From positions 1 to 38,684 of the forward strand of contig JBOGWA010000068.1 of assembly GCA_050693155.1 (NCBI GenBank): a stretch of DNA of 38,684 bases, given 5' to 3'. Below the pieces are notes generated by a model. It made no database searches. It was not told the origin of the DNA and worked only from the letters and a program-made list of their open reading frames with translations. Of the stretch, positions 20,986-28,416 are shown piece by piece (the first letter of the stretch is position 1; each line of letters starts with the position of its first letter). The position numbers were made by a program, and so were the translations under genes. Source of the DNA: JBOGWA01 sp050693155. GTDB taxonomy: Bacteria > Actinomycetota > UBA4738 > CALAEC01.

Positions 20986-21720
20986 ATGACGGATACTGCC
21001 TCGGTGCAGCGAGCCGACCGGTCCTCCCGTCCGCACGGTCCACGGATTCGGGATTTCCCCGCTCCGAAGGAACACGCGAGCGCCACTGGCCCGCTCCTCC
21101 GATTCGTCTTCATGTGGCCCTACCGCGTCGCCCTCGCCGGTCTGTACCGGATAGGGGCGCACGCGTGGCACCTGACGCTCGTCGCGCTAACGATCAACGT
21201 CGTTTGCGGCTGGCTCCTGATCACGGATCGGCATTTCCTTCCCGGGATCCTGTTGATTCCCGCCGGTCTCTTCGACCTGTTCGACGGAGGGATGGCGCGA
21301 TTCCGGGGCGAGGCGAGCCGAAAAGGGGCGTTGCTCGACGCGACCGTCGACCGGGTCGCGGACGCAATCATCTTCGGAGCTCTCTACTACTCGGTCGCCA
21401 CGCAAGGACAAACCGCGGAGGCCGCGCTCGCGCTCTCGGCGCTGGTGGTGTCCCTCCTTGTGAGTCACGTTCGAGCGGAAGGCGAGGCCGCGGGACTCCA
21501 GATCTCGGAGGGAGTTTTCGCTCGACTCGAACGCTACCTCGCGCTCGTGGTGGGGCTCACCGTGCCGGGGGCCCTCCTGCCCGCGCTCGCCATCCTTACG
21601 GGCCTGGGCACGATCACCTCGATCCAGCGAACGGTGGCTACCTGGCGAGGGCTCGGATCTAGCGCTGGGCGTCGAGACGGCGCACGACCAAGGTCATCCC
21701 GTCGAGCCGCTCGACAATGA
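20986..21720 (+). CDS. CDP-alcohol phosphatidyltransferase family protein
   Basis: A 244-residue integral membrane enzyme joining a CDP-activated lipid to an alcohol. The signature D-x2-DG-x2-AR-x8-G-x3-D-x3-D is complete: DLFDGGMARF then GALLDATVDR (about residues 97-121), and hydrophobic helices surround it. Which alcohol (glycerol phosphate, inositol phosphate or another) cannot be read. ATG at 20986 leaves about 40 polar residues before the first helix and only 10 bp to the divergent gene. ATG at 21112 (MWPYRVALAGLYRIG) is a credible later start. The last 62 bp overlap the convergent NfeD-like gene and encode a basic Arg/Ser tail. Confidence 0.8.
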   Translation: MTDTASVQRADRSSRPHGPRIRDFPAPKEHASATGPLLRFVFMWPYRVALAGLYRIGAHAWHLTLVALTINVVCGWLLITDRHFLPGILLIPAGLFDLFDGGMARFRGEASRKGALLDATVDRVADAIIFGALYYSVATQGQTAEAALALSALVVSLLVSHVRAEGEAAGLQISEGVFARLERYLALVVGLTVPGALLPALAILTGLGTITSIQRTVATWRGLGSSAGRRDGARPRSSRRAARQ

Positions 21721-21985
21721 CGCGGTCGCCGGGCTCGGCATCGGCGGCTCGGGCCGGGTACGAGGTGCCCCGGATTCGAATTCGCCCGGGTGTCATCAGG
21801 ACTCCCTCCTCACCCTCGAGAGACTCGATCCCGACGGTCGGTTTCCGAGTCTTGAAGCGCTTCCAGAACCAAACCACCAGCGCCGCTTCGAGCACCTCCC
21901 AGGCGGCGAGTCCAACGATCGCAACGACCCACCACGGGTACGGAAGGAAGAGGTAGGCGAGCGTTCCGCCAATGATCAGCGCCAC
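21659..21985 (-). CDS. NfeD-like membrane protein with OB fold
   Basis: A protein of about 108 residues: two membrane helices (ALIIGGTLAYLFLPYPWW, VVAIVGLAAWEVLEAALVVW) and a C-terminal OB-fold domain with GEEGVLMTPGRIRIRGTSYP and AEPGDRVIVERLDGMTLVV, the NfeD pattern. NfeD partners usually work with SPFH/flotillin-like or stomatin-type proteins in membrane microdomains, but none is adjacent. The frame opens at 22060 inside greA; GTG at 21985, 13 bp after the greA stop, is the better start. It is probably translated from the greA transcript. Confidence 0.75.
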   Translation of the reverse strand: MALIIGGTLAYLFLPYPWWVVAIVGLAAWEVLEAALVVWFWKRFKTRKPTVGIESLEGEEGVLMTPGRIRIRGTSYPARAADAEPGDRVIVERLDGMTLVVRRLDAQR

Positions 21986-21998
21986 GAGCGAGACCCGA

Positions 21999-22505
21999 TC
22001 AGGCCTCAGGTTTTTCGACCCGTAGGACCTCGAAGGAAAAGGTCCCACCCGGCGCCTCATAGGACAGGCGTTCGCCGACGCGCTTTCCGAGAAGGGCCTG
22101 CCCGAGCGGCGACGAGGTCGTCACGGTTCGAATCCCGGCTGCCCGCTCCTCTTTCGAAAGCACGAGCAGATACGTTTCCTCGTCCGGCTGTGGATCGTCG
22201 ACGGGCAGGACGGTCACGAGTGTTCCCGGCCCCGCCTGCTCGGCACTCGCTGGTCCTTCCGCGATCTGGGGGTGCTTCAGGAGCCGCTCCAGCTCCCGAA
22301 TCCTTGCTTCCATCAAACCCTGATCGTCCTTGGCCGCCGAGTACTCCGCGTTCTCCCGGATGTCCCCCAGCTCACGAGCGTGTCGCAGGCGCTCGGCCGT
22401 CTCGGAACGCCCCCTCGCTTTTAGATCGTCGAGCTCCGCACGGAGTCGTTCGAAGGTCGCGCGCGTGAGAACGGCGCTGGGCTCTTCCCCGGATCCCGTA
22501 GCCAC
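21999..22505 (-). CDS. greA: Transcript cleavage factor GreA
   Basis: A 168-residue Gre factor that rescues stalled RNA polymerase by stimulating transcript cleavage. The N-terminal coiled coil (about residues 13-80) holds the acidic tip motif LGDIRENAEYSAAKDDQ with Asp and Glu for the polymerase active site, and ends MEARIRELERLL. The C-terminal FKBP-like domain has TTSSPLGQALLGKRVGE and GGTFSFEVLRVE. GTG at 22505 has TAGATT six bases upstream, giving a leaderless transcript. It is the first gene of a two-gene unit with the NfeD-like gene and is divergent from the TetR operon. Confidence 0.92.
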   Translation of the reverse strand: MATGSGEEPSAVLTRATFERLRAELDDLKARGRSETAERLRHARELGDIRENAEYSAAKDDQGLMEARIRELERLLKHPQIAEGPASAEQAGPGTLVTVLPVDDPQPDEETYLLVLSKEERAAGIRTVTTSSPLGQALLGKRVGERLSYEAPGGTFSFEVLRVEKPEA

Positions 22506-22511
22506 GCCCCG

Positions 22512-22517
22512 AATCTA
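22512..22517 (-). promoter_or_regulatory. -10 box of greA
   Basis: TAGATT on the minus strand, six bases before the GTG at 22505. Confidence 0.5.
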
Positions 22518-22520
22518 GCC

Positions 22521-22596
22521 GACCGGGGGGTCCGGGGGGGTAGCTCGCCAGGGGCGGGACGGCCGGTCTTCGAGAAGGCGAGCGAACCCCCCGGTC
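22521..22596. repeat. Long two-stage inverted repeat between greA and the TetR gene
   Basis: Outer arms GACCGGGGGGT (22521-22531) and ACCCCCCGGTC (22586-22596) pair perfectly over 11 bp. Inner arms GCTCGCC (22543-22549) and GGCGAGC (22577-22583) pair perfectly over 7 bp. It lies directly upstream of the greA -10 box. The G-run motif TCCGGGGGG recurs at 22531 and 22605. Because both neighbours read away from it, a terminator role is unlikely. Confidence 0.6.
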
Positions 22597-22626
22597 AGAT
22601 GGGGTCCGGGGGGCCCGGGGCATGCC

Positions 22627-22659
22627 TTGACGAGGTGACAGAATCCGTCGTATTGTCAC
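22627..22659 (+). promoter_or_regulatory. Promoter and probable TetR operator
   Basis: TTGACG (22627-22632), 18 bases, TATTGT (22651-22656) form a promoter. The inverted repeat GTGACA (22635-22640), 13 bases, TGTCAC (22654-22659) covers the spacer and -10 box, the expected place for autorepression. Transcription should start about 5 bases before the ATG at 22668. Confidence 0.6.
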
Positions 22660-22667
22660 ATCAGCCC

Positions 22668-23264
22668 ATGGGTGTCACCGAGATCGCGCTCACGACGAAA
22701 GCTCGGATCCTCGACGCCGCTTTCGAGGCCGTTGCGGATTTCGGGCTGTCGCGCCTCACGATGGAGGACGTAGCCACGCGGGTCGGGCTCTCGCGGCAGA
22801 CGCTGTACCGCTACTTCCCGACCAAAGACGACCTCCTCCTCGCCCTCGTGCTCCGAGAAGAGGAGCAATTCCTGGATGGCGTGCGCAGCGCGTTCGCGGC
22901 AAACGCCGGGCTCGAGAACGCGATCGAGGATGCCGTCACGTTCGTACTGCGCCACGCGAGGCGCCACCCGCTTCTCGATCGGCTCCTCGAGACCGATTCC
23001 GAGCTGCTGCTTCCGTACCTCACGACTCGGGCCGGGCCGGTGGTCACTCGAGCGCGGGAGGTCCTCGAGGAGCTCCTTCGCGAGAAGATTCGCGGGGCGG
23101 ATCCCAAAGACGTCGCAGCGGCAGCCGATATGGCCGTTCGCCTTCTCATTTCCTACACGATCACCCCACCGTCAGAGGCGCCCGAACACCTCGGTCGGGT
23201 TCTTGCCCAGAGCCTAACCGGAGTGATCGAAGGTCCGAAGAAAACACGGAAGGAGGCGTCATGA
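22668..23264 (+). CDS. TetR-family transcriptional regulator
   Basis: A 198-residue TetR regulator. The N-terminal helix-turn-helix is complete: KARILDAAFEAVADFGLSRL, then MEDVATRVGLSRQTLYRYF and PTKDDLLLALV (about residues 11-60). The C-terminal ligand domain is helical and unlike any subgroup I can name. ATG at 22668 is chosen because the promoter at 22627-22656 leaves little leader. Its stop overlaps the start of the di-iron gene by 4 bp (ATGA), so the regulator and its likely target enzymes are one operon, and the operator over the promoter predicts control by the substrate of those enzymes. Confidence 0.88.
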   Translation: MGVTEIALTTKARILDAAFEAVADFGLSRLTMEDVATRVGLSRQTLYRYFPTKDDLLLALVLREEEQFLDGVRSAFAANAGLENAIEDAVTFVLRHARRHPLLDRLLETDSELLLPYLTTRAGPVVTRAREVLEELLREKIRGADPKDVAAAADMAVRLLISYTITPPSEAPEHLGRVLAQSLTGVIEGPKKTRKEAS

Positions 23265-24406
23265 GCACTCGGTACTACACCCTCCCGGTCGATCAGACGA
23301 AGTGGGACGTCCCGAACATCGGATCGACCACGGTCTTCAATTGGGAGTACGACGACACCAGGCAACGCCTTCTCACGCTGTACGAAAAGGGGAAGGACAA
23401 ACAGTGGAACGCCCAGCATCGCCTTGACTGGTCGGCCGACGTCGACCCGGGTTCGCAAGCAAACGGACCCGACTACTACATCCCGATCTACGGCTCGGAC
23501 ATGTGGGATGAGCTCGACGACGCCGGGAAACGCCAGCTCCGCCACCATATCGGCGCGTGGATGAACTCCCAGTTCCTCCATGGGGAACAGGGCGCGCTCA
23601 TCTGTGCCGCGAAGATCGTGCAGACCGTTCCGGAGATCGACTCGAAGTTCTACGCCGCGACCCAAGTCATCGACGAAGCACGCCACGTCGAGATGTATTC
23701 GAAGTTTCTGCGCGAAAAGCTCGAGCTCGCGTACCCGATCAACCCCTACCTAAAGGAGCTGCTCAATCAGGTGATCGCCGATACGCGGTGGGACATGACC
23801 TACCTTGGGATGCAGGTCATCATCGAGGGACTCGCGCTCGCTGCGTTCTCGCTCATCCGCGACTTCTCCGACGAGCCGCTCGCAAAGGCGATCAACACCT
23901 ACGTCATGCAGGACGAGGCTCGCCACGTCGCGTTCGGCCGACTCGCATTGAAGGACTACTACCCCGAGCTCACCGCGGCCGAGCGCGATGAACGAGAGGA
24001 GTTCGTCGTCGAAGCCTGCTACCTGATGCGCGACCGGTTCAGGGCCAAGGAAGTCTGGGAGCATCTCGACTTCGACGTGGATCGGTGCCTCGACTTCGTC
24101 GAAAAGTCGGAGATGATGCAGGAATTCCGCAAGATGCTCTTCATGCGCATCGTCCCGACCGTGAAGGACATCGGGCTGTGGGGGAAGCGCGTTCAGAAAG
24201 CGTACGAGGACATGGGGGTTATCCAGTTCCAGGACGTGGACCCGGACACGCTCTCCGCCGAGGACGAGGCGCTCGCGAGGAAGCTCGACGAATCCCGAGG
24301 GCTCTCCGAAGAGGCCGAAGCGTCGGCCAAGCTCTCCGGAATCGATGAGGGGCGGGCGCTCGAGGTCGAGCAGACGATCCGGCTCGGCGCGGGCGAGCCC
24401 GAATAG
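23261..24406 (+). CDS. Ferritin-like di-iron oxidase or oxygenase
   Basis: A 381-residue protein with a four-helix di-iron site. All six expected ligands are visible: Glu109 (LHGEQGAL), Glu139 and His142 (DEARHVEMY), Glu189 (IIEGLAL), Glu219 and His222 (DEARHVAFG). This set matches the ferritin-like superfamily of R2 subunits, acyl desaturases and N-oxygenases. No ribonucleotide reductase large subunit is near, and the TetR and thioesterase partners suggest a hydrophobic acyl or aromatic substrate; this is inference. The last 60 residues are acidic and probably disordered. The start overlaps the TetR stop and the thioesterase begins 9 bp later. Confidence 0.8.
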   Translation: MSTRYYTLPVDQTKWDVPNIGSTTVFNWEYDDTRQRLLTLYEKGKDKQWNAQHRLDWSADVDPGSQANGPDYYIPIYGSDMWDELDDAGKRQLRHHIGAWMNSQFLHGEQGALICAAKIVQTVPEIDSKFYAATQVIDEARHVEMYSKFLREKLELAYPINPYLKELLNQVIADTRWDMTYLGMQVIIEGLALAAFSLIRDFSDEPLAKAINTYVMQDEARHVAFGRLALKDYYPELTAAERDEREEFVVEACYLMRDRFRAKEVWEHLDFDVDRCLDFVEKSEMMQEFRKMLFMRIVPTVKDIGLWGKRVQKAYEDMGVIQFQDVDPDTLSAEDEALARKLDESRGLSEEAEASAKLSGIDEGRALEVEQTIRLGAGEPE

Positions 24407-24415
24407 ACTTCGGCG

Positions 24416-24925
24416 GTGACCGCCCAGGAATCCATCCCGAACCCCGAGGAACCGGCGGAGGGATTCCAGCCGCTCCCGAGCCACTACCACCGCTGCTTCG
24501 GGTGCGGAAAAGACCATGCGACCGGCCTACATATGACGATGGAGGGCGCAGGCCACCGCGTCCGCGGCTCCTTCCTGGTCACCGAACACCACCAGGGCGC
24601 CCCCGGGCTCGCGCACGGTGGGGTGATCTCGGCGGCGGTCGACGAAGGAATGGGGTTCTTGCTCTGGCTTCTCCGGACGCCCGCCGTAACGGCTCGTCTC
24701 GAGGTCGACTTTCGCCGACCGGTCCCTGTCGGAAGTCGTCTGGAGCTCGAGGGCGAAGTGAAGCGCGAGGAGGGCAGAAAGATCTATGCGACGCTCACCG
24801 GCCACGTCGATGGCGAGCTAGCCGTCGAGGCCAAGGCATTGTTCCTAAAGGTCGGGCTCGATCACTTCGAGCCGCACATCAGGCGCTCGGGCGAGCACGT
24901 CGAACGCCCGACCTACAACCCCTAA
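24416..24925 (+). CDS. PaaI-type hotdog-fold thioesterase
   Basis: A 169-residue hotdog-fold protein. After a short N-terminal CFGCGKDHATGLHM segment (seen in a group of acyl-CoA thioesterases), the hotdog core has GAPGLAHGGVISAAVDEGMG with HGG-x8-D/E acting as the catalytic pair region, then TARLEVDFRRPVPVGS and LELEGEVKREEGRKIYA. It should cleave a CoA or carrier-protein thioester. GTG at 24416 follows the di-iron gene by 9 bp, so it is the third gene of the TetR operon. The end has 35 bp to the convergent DUF1761 gene. Confidence 0.82.
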   Translation: MTAQESIPNPEEPAEGFQPLPSHYHRCFGCGKDHATGLHMTMEGAGHRVRGSFLVTEHHQGAPGLAHGGVISAAVDEGMGFLLWLLRTPAVTARLEVDFRRPVPVGSRLELEGEVKREEGRKIYATLTGHVDGELAVEAKALFLKVGLDHFEPHIRRSGEHVERPTYNP

Positions 24926-24931
24926 CGCCCG

Positions 24932-24956
24932 AGCTCTCGATCCGGAGCTGCTTTCT
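24932..24956 (+). terminator. Weak terminator after the thioesterase gene
   Basis: AGCTC (24932-24936) pairs with GAGCT (24945-24949), followed by GCTTTCTT. It lies in the 35-bp gap between convergent genes and is short. Confidence 0.3.
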
Positions 24957-24960
24957 TCGG

Positions 24961-25383
24961 TTAGGCGAAGACGCCGATGACGAGGCCGGTGATGACGGCC
25001 CCGACGAGTCCGTACCCTCCGTTGATCCAGATCAGCTCCGAGGACTTCTGCTCGAACGTCACGCTCGAGATGGCCTGGAACAGGCCGAACGCAACGCCGA
25101 TCACGAGCCCGAGCAGGGCTCCATCGAGCGCATCCGCCACGCCGGTCAGGACCGCGAGAAAGCCGATCGCGAGTGCAGCCACGAATCCCGCCACGAAACC
25201 GATGGCAAGTGCTGTTGCTTGATTGCCCTGTTGCGGGTTGACCCCGGCCAGCTCGCCCCACCGCTTTCCGAAGACCGCCGGCGCGTACCAGAGCCCCCCG
25301 AGAGCGAAATACGCGATCGCGCCCACGAAGACTCCCAGGTAGTCGATCTCACCCCAGACCTCGCCAAAGACCTCACTCAGCAT
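24961..25383 (-). CDS. DUF1761-type membrane protein
   Basis: A 140-residue protein with four hydrophobic helices, matching the DUF1761 pattern: DYLGVFVGAIAYFALGGLWY, APAVFGKRWGELAG near residues 34-47, then three more helices ending GAVITGLVIGVFA. Function is unknown in the family. The ATG at 25383 has GGAGGAGG upstream. A perfect 14-bp palindrome (25411-25424) sits in the region before it. Divergent from the response regulator. Confidence 0.8.
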   Translation of the reverse strand: MLSEVFGEVWGEIDYLGVFVGAIAYFALGGLWYAPAVFGKRWGELAGVNPQQGNQATALAIGFVAGFVAALAIGFLAVLTGVADALDGALLGLVIGVAFGLFQAISSVTFEQKSSELIWINGGYGLVGAVITGLVIGVFA

Positions 25384-25410
25384 CCGCTTCCTCCTCCCCC
25401 GCTCGGCCGT

Positions 25411-25424
25411 CGCCGTCGACGGCG
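25411..25424. promoter_or_regulatory. 14-bp perfect palindrome upstream of two divergent genes
   Basis: CGCCGTCGACGGCG reads the same on both strands. It lies in the 140-bp gap between the DUF1761 gene and the MtrA-like regulator. It may be an operator, but high GC makes such palindromes less improbable. Confidence 0.35.
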
Positions 25425-25509
25425 TTCGACACGTTTGTATCAACCGACGGGACAGGTATCCAGCACCCGCCTACGGACGAGTAGCACGCCCTCGCGATGC
25501 CCCCGAGTC

Positions 25510-25515
25510 CATAAT
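25510..25515 (+). promoter_or_regulatory. -10 box of the MtrA-like operon
   Basis: CATAAT, eight bases before the ATG at 25524, implying leaderless translation of the regulator. Confidence 0.5.
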
Positions 25516-25523
25516 TGGCGCGA

Positions 25524-26213
25524 ATGGCCGGACCACGCATCTTGCTCGTCGACGACGACGCTCGTCTTCGCGAGATCGTAAGCATGACTCTCGAGGGCGA
25601 AGGCTACGAGGTCGCCGCCGCCGACTCCGCCGAGCATGCCATGGCGCACTTCGACGGCGCCGAGCCCGATCTTCTCATCCTAGACGTCATGCTTCCGGGC
25701 AGGGATGGATTCGAGCTCTGTCGCGAGATCCGCACGAGGAGTGACGTCCCGATCCTCATGCTGACGGCGAAGGCCGACACGGTGGATGTGGTCGTTGGAC
25801 TCGAGTCGGGCGCGGACGACTACGTGCCCAAGCCGTTCGTGTCCAAGGAGCTCGTTGCACGCGTCCGTGCGCTCCTCCGGCGGGCCCGCATTCCGGATCG
25901 CGCGCCCCAAACGATCGAAGTCGGGGAGCTGAGGATCGAGCCTGAGGCTGCGAGCGTTACGAAGCGAAGCGAACGCGTGCACCTTACGAAAACCGAGTTC
26001 AAGTTGCTGTGTGCACTCGCGTCGCGCCCGGGCCAGGTGTTCACGCGGGAGGTGCTTCTCGAGAACGTGTGGGACTACGACTACTTCGGAGACTCGAGGC
26101 TCGTCGACGTTCACATCCGTCGGCTTCGCGCGAAGATCGAGGACGATCCGGGCGCCCCCGAGCTCATCCAGACGGTTCGGGGCCTCGGCTACAAGCTCGC
26201 GGTCGAGCCATGA
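25524..26213 (+). CDS. OmpR-family response regulator, MtrA-like
   Basis: A 229-residue two-component regulator. The receiver domain has the acidic cluster LLVDDD (residues 7-12), phospho-acceptor Asp54 in LILDVMLPGRDGFELC, and Lys103 in DDYVPKPF. The C-terminal winged helix has VHLTKTEFKLL, VFTREVLLENVWDYDYFGDS and VDVHIRRLRAKI with TVRGLGYKL. The MtrA assignment rests on close similarity of these blocks and on the neighbours (kinase, GerMN lipoprotein), which match mtrA-mtrB-lpqB order; MtrA controls cell wall and division genes in studied actinobacteria. The ATG at 25524 is preferred over a TTG at 25515. Its stop overlaps the kinase start by 4 bp. Confidence 0.85.
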   Translation: MAGPRILLVDDDARLREIVSMTLEGEGYEVAAADSAEHAMAHFDGAEPDLLILDVMLPGRDGFELCREIRTRSDVPILMLTAKADTVDVVVGLESGADDYVPKPFVSKELVARVRALLRRARIPDRAPQTIEVGELRIEPEAASVTKRSERVHLTKTEFKLLCALASRPGQVFTREVLLENVWDYDYFGDSRLVDVHIRRLRAKIEDDPGAPELIQTVRGLGYKLAVEP

Positions 26214-27610
26214 GCCGAGGAAGGTCGAGATTCGGTCTTCGAGTCCGGATCACGGTTGCGTTTCTGGGCGGCGCGCTGGCCGTGTCCGCCATCGTTGCGG
26301 GAACGACCTACGTCCTGGCCGACCGGTACTTGCGGAACCAGCGCATCGAGGACTCGACGGCGCAGACGATCTCGAGCATCGCGTTCTCTCGCCGTTATCT
26401 CTCCCGGCCCGAAGCCGAGGTGTCGCTTGCAGAGCTCACAGGACTCCTCGAGGCGCGAGGAGCGTTCGAGGCCCTCGTCCTCGAGGAGGGCCAGTGGTTC
26501 TCGTCGTCGGTATCGGTGACTCCCGAGACGGTGCCGTTCGATCTGGCCGGGGCGGTCGAGGAGGGCAGGGTCGGATACGTCTATCGCGATACGCCGCGGC
26601 AGATCGTCTTCGGCTCGCCTGTCCCCGGCTACGGACTCACGGCCTTCTTCTTCTACCCGACTGCCGACATCGCCGAGACCCTCGGGGTGCTCCGTCAGGT
26701 CCTGATCGGCGTCTCCGTGGGCGCCGTCCTTCTCGCGGCCACGGTCGGGACCCGCGTGAGCAGGAGGGTGGTGGATCCCGTTCGGCGAGTCAGTCAGGCG
26801 GCCCGCCGGGTCGCGGAGGGACTGCTCGAGACGCGCCTGCCCTCGGGAGGTCAGGACGAGCTCGGCGCGCTCGCGGACTCCTTCAACGAGATGGCGGCGG
26901 CGCTCGAGAAGCGAATCGCACACGAGCGACGCTTCGTCGGCGACGTCTCCCACGAGCTCCGAACGCCCCTCACGACGCTGCGCGCGTCCACCGACTATCT
27001 GCGCAAGCGATCCGACGACCTCTCTCCCCCATTGCGCCGGGCAGCCGAGCTTCTTGCTGCCGATCTCGAGTACTTGCAGCGGCTGGTGGACGACCTCCTC
27101 GACATCTCGCGCGCGGAGGCCGGTCCCATCGAGATGTCCTGGGAACGAGTGAACCTCGCCGAGCTCACTCGCGAGGTCGTGTCGAGACGATTACGCGCCG
27201 GCGGCGAACAGGTTCGCGTGCTCGTGGAGGGGGACACGGACGACCTCTCGACCGTCGCCGACAAGCAACGTCTCGAACGTGTCGTCGGGAACCTCGTGGA
27301 CAACGCGATCGTGCATGGGGGCCGGGACGTAAGCGTTCACGTCGGGGCTCAGGATGGAGTGCTTCGCGTTGGGGTGGAGGACCGCGGCCCCGGAATCCCC
27401 ACGAACGCGCTCGGGCGCATCTTCGAGCGCTTCTTCAAAGCGGACCCCGCGAGACGACGGGGCGAGGGACGGGGGTCGGGCCTCGGCCTCGCCATCGCTC
27501 GAGAGAACGCTCATTTGCACGGCGGGGAGATCGAGGTCGCCAGTCGTCCCGGCCAGGGAGCAAGGTTCACCTTCCGCTTCCCCCGACGCCAGGAGGAACC
27601 GGGGCCGTGA
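26210..27610 (+). CDS. Membrane sensor histidine kinase, MtrB-like
   Basis: A 466-residue kinase: helix 1 (about 13-37), an extracytoplasmic sensor of about 120 residues, helix 2 (about 160-185), HAMP (VSRRVVDPVRRVSQAARRVAEG), dimerisation domain with phospho-acceptor His248 in FVGDVSHELRTPLTTL, and an ATPase domain with the N box NLVDNAIVHGG, G1 box VEDRGPGIP and G2 box GSGLGLAIA. It should phosphorylate the MtrA-like regulator, whose stop codon it overlaps. The ATP lid has FFKADPARRRGEGRGSGLG, typical of MtrB relatives. The next gene overlaps its stop by 4 bp. Confidence 0.9.
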   Translation: MSRGRSRFGLRVRITVAFLGGALAVSAIVAGTTYVLADRYLRNQRIEDSTAQTISSIAFSRRYLSRPEAEVSLAELTGLLEARGAFEALVLEEGQWFSSSVSVTPETVPFDLAGAVEEGRVGYVYRDTPRQIVFGSPVPGYGLTAFFFYPTADIAETLGVLRQVLIGVSVGAVLLAATVGTRVSRRVVDPVRRVSQAARRVAEGLLETRLPSGGQDELGALADSFNEMAAALEKRIAHERRFVGDVSHELRTPLTTLRASTDYLRKRSDDLSPPLRRAAELLAADLEYLQRLVDDLLDISRAEAGPIEMSWERVNLAELTREVVSRRLRAGGEQVRVLVEGDTDDLSTVADKQRLERVVGNLVDNAIVHGGRDVSVHVGAQDGVLRVGVEDRGPGIPTNALGRIFERFFKADPARRRGEGRGSGLGLAIARENAHLHGGEIEVASRPGQGARFTFRFPRRQEEPGP

Positions 27611-28164
27611 GGCTCGCGCGCTTCCTGATTGCCGTGCCGCTCGTGTTGGCGGCATGCGGAGGTGAGGAGCTGACCCTCCTTACCGAGGAGCAGCTGCCCG
27701 AAGACCTCTACGGCTCCCCGACACCCAGCCTCGCGCCCAATCTCCCGTCTCGCGGCACGGTCTATTTCATCGGCGAACGAGGTCTCGTCGGGGTCAGTCG
27801 CCCCCTCACTGACGCCCCATCGCTGCCGTCGGCCCTTCTCGATGCGCTCCTCCAAGGGCCCCCGGACGGTGGGGTGTTCCGGTCGGCGATCCCTTCGGAC
27901 ACTCGTGCGCTCGGCATCATCCTCGATGTCGGGGTCGCGACCGTCGACCTGTCAGACGAATTCGAGGGCGGTGGAACGGGGACCTCGCTTGCGCTTCGGG
28001 TCGCCCAAATTGTCTACACCCTGACCGAGGCCCCGAACGTTCTTGCCGTCTTGTTCTCGATCGAGGGCATTCCAACAGCGGTCATCAGCGGGAGCGAGCG
28101 CGTCCTCGATCGGCCCGTCATTCGGGAGGACTACGCGCGGCTGCTTCGGCGGCCAAAACCGTAA
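27607..28164 (+). CDS. GerMN-domain lipoprotein, N-terminal-half LpqB-like
   Basis: A 185-residue lipoprotein: signal helix MRLARFLIAVPLVLAAC with lipobox LAAC (Cys17), a short linker, and a GerMN domain (about 45-175) with TVYFIGERGLVGVSRPL, LPSALLDALLQGPPDGG and VATVDLSDEF, ending RVAQIVYTLTEAPNVLAV. It sits where lpqB follows mtrAB, overlapping the kinase stop by 4 bp (GTGA), but it ends before the propeller half of a full LpqB (about 580 residues). In mycobacteria LpqB modulates MtrB outside the membrane, so a similar role is likely. Confidence 0.82.
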   Translation: MRLARFLIAVPLVLAACGGEELTLLTEEQLPEDLYGSPTPSLAPNLPSRGTVYFIGERGLVGVSRPLTDAPSLPSALLDALLQGPPDGGVFRSAIPSDTRALGIILDVGVATVDLSDEFEGGGTGTSLALRVAQIVYTLTEAPNVLAVLFSIEGIPTAVISGSERVLDRPVIREDYARLLRRPKP

Positions 28165-28404
28165 AGCAACCGTCACGTTCCCGTCGCGTGATCGCAATGC
28201 ACAGCGTCGATACTCCTTCCGCGACTTGCGGAGCCCTCCTCCGGCGGGCGGTGGTTTCTGGAGCTGCCTCCTTTCGGGGGATCCCCTCTCTACCCGCACC
28301 CCAGTCGGGGGAGGGCCCGCGGGCGCCAAGCCCGTAGGGTCGGATTCACCCGATACACCCCCTTTTTCCCGCGAATCCGTGGTCCTCGCACAAAGTGCGG
28401 GTTG
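28165..28404. other. Structured intergenic region between the two LpqB-like halves
   Basis: About 240 bp with no convincing gene. It holds several GC-rich inverted segments, including a run of G/C blocks around 28300-28340, and ends at the -10 box of the next gene. I see no terminator with a T-tract and cannot assign a known RNA family. Confidence 0.4.
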
Positions 28405-28410
28405 TACGCT
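28405..28410 (+). promoter_or_regulatory. -10 box of the propeller-like gene
   Basis: TACGCT, six bases before the ATG at 28417, giving a leaderless mRNA separate from the mtrAB-like transcript. Confidence 0.5.
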
Positions 28411-28416
28411 CCGCGC

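Noticed and set aside
26011..28164. Plus-strand frame spanning kinase and GerMN genes
   Set aside because: Its first three quarters are a shifted reading of the regulator and kinase, composed mostly of Arg, Gly and Pro. Only the end, from 27607, is the real GerMN gene.
28231..28365. Minus-strand words resembling a c-di-AMP (ydaO) riboswitch, such as GGGTGAATCC, GGGTAGAG and CAGCT
   Set aside because: The matches are partial, I cannot fold it, and no minus-strand gene lies downstream; a covariance-model scan would settle it.
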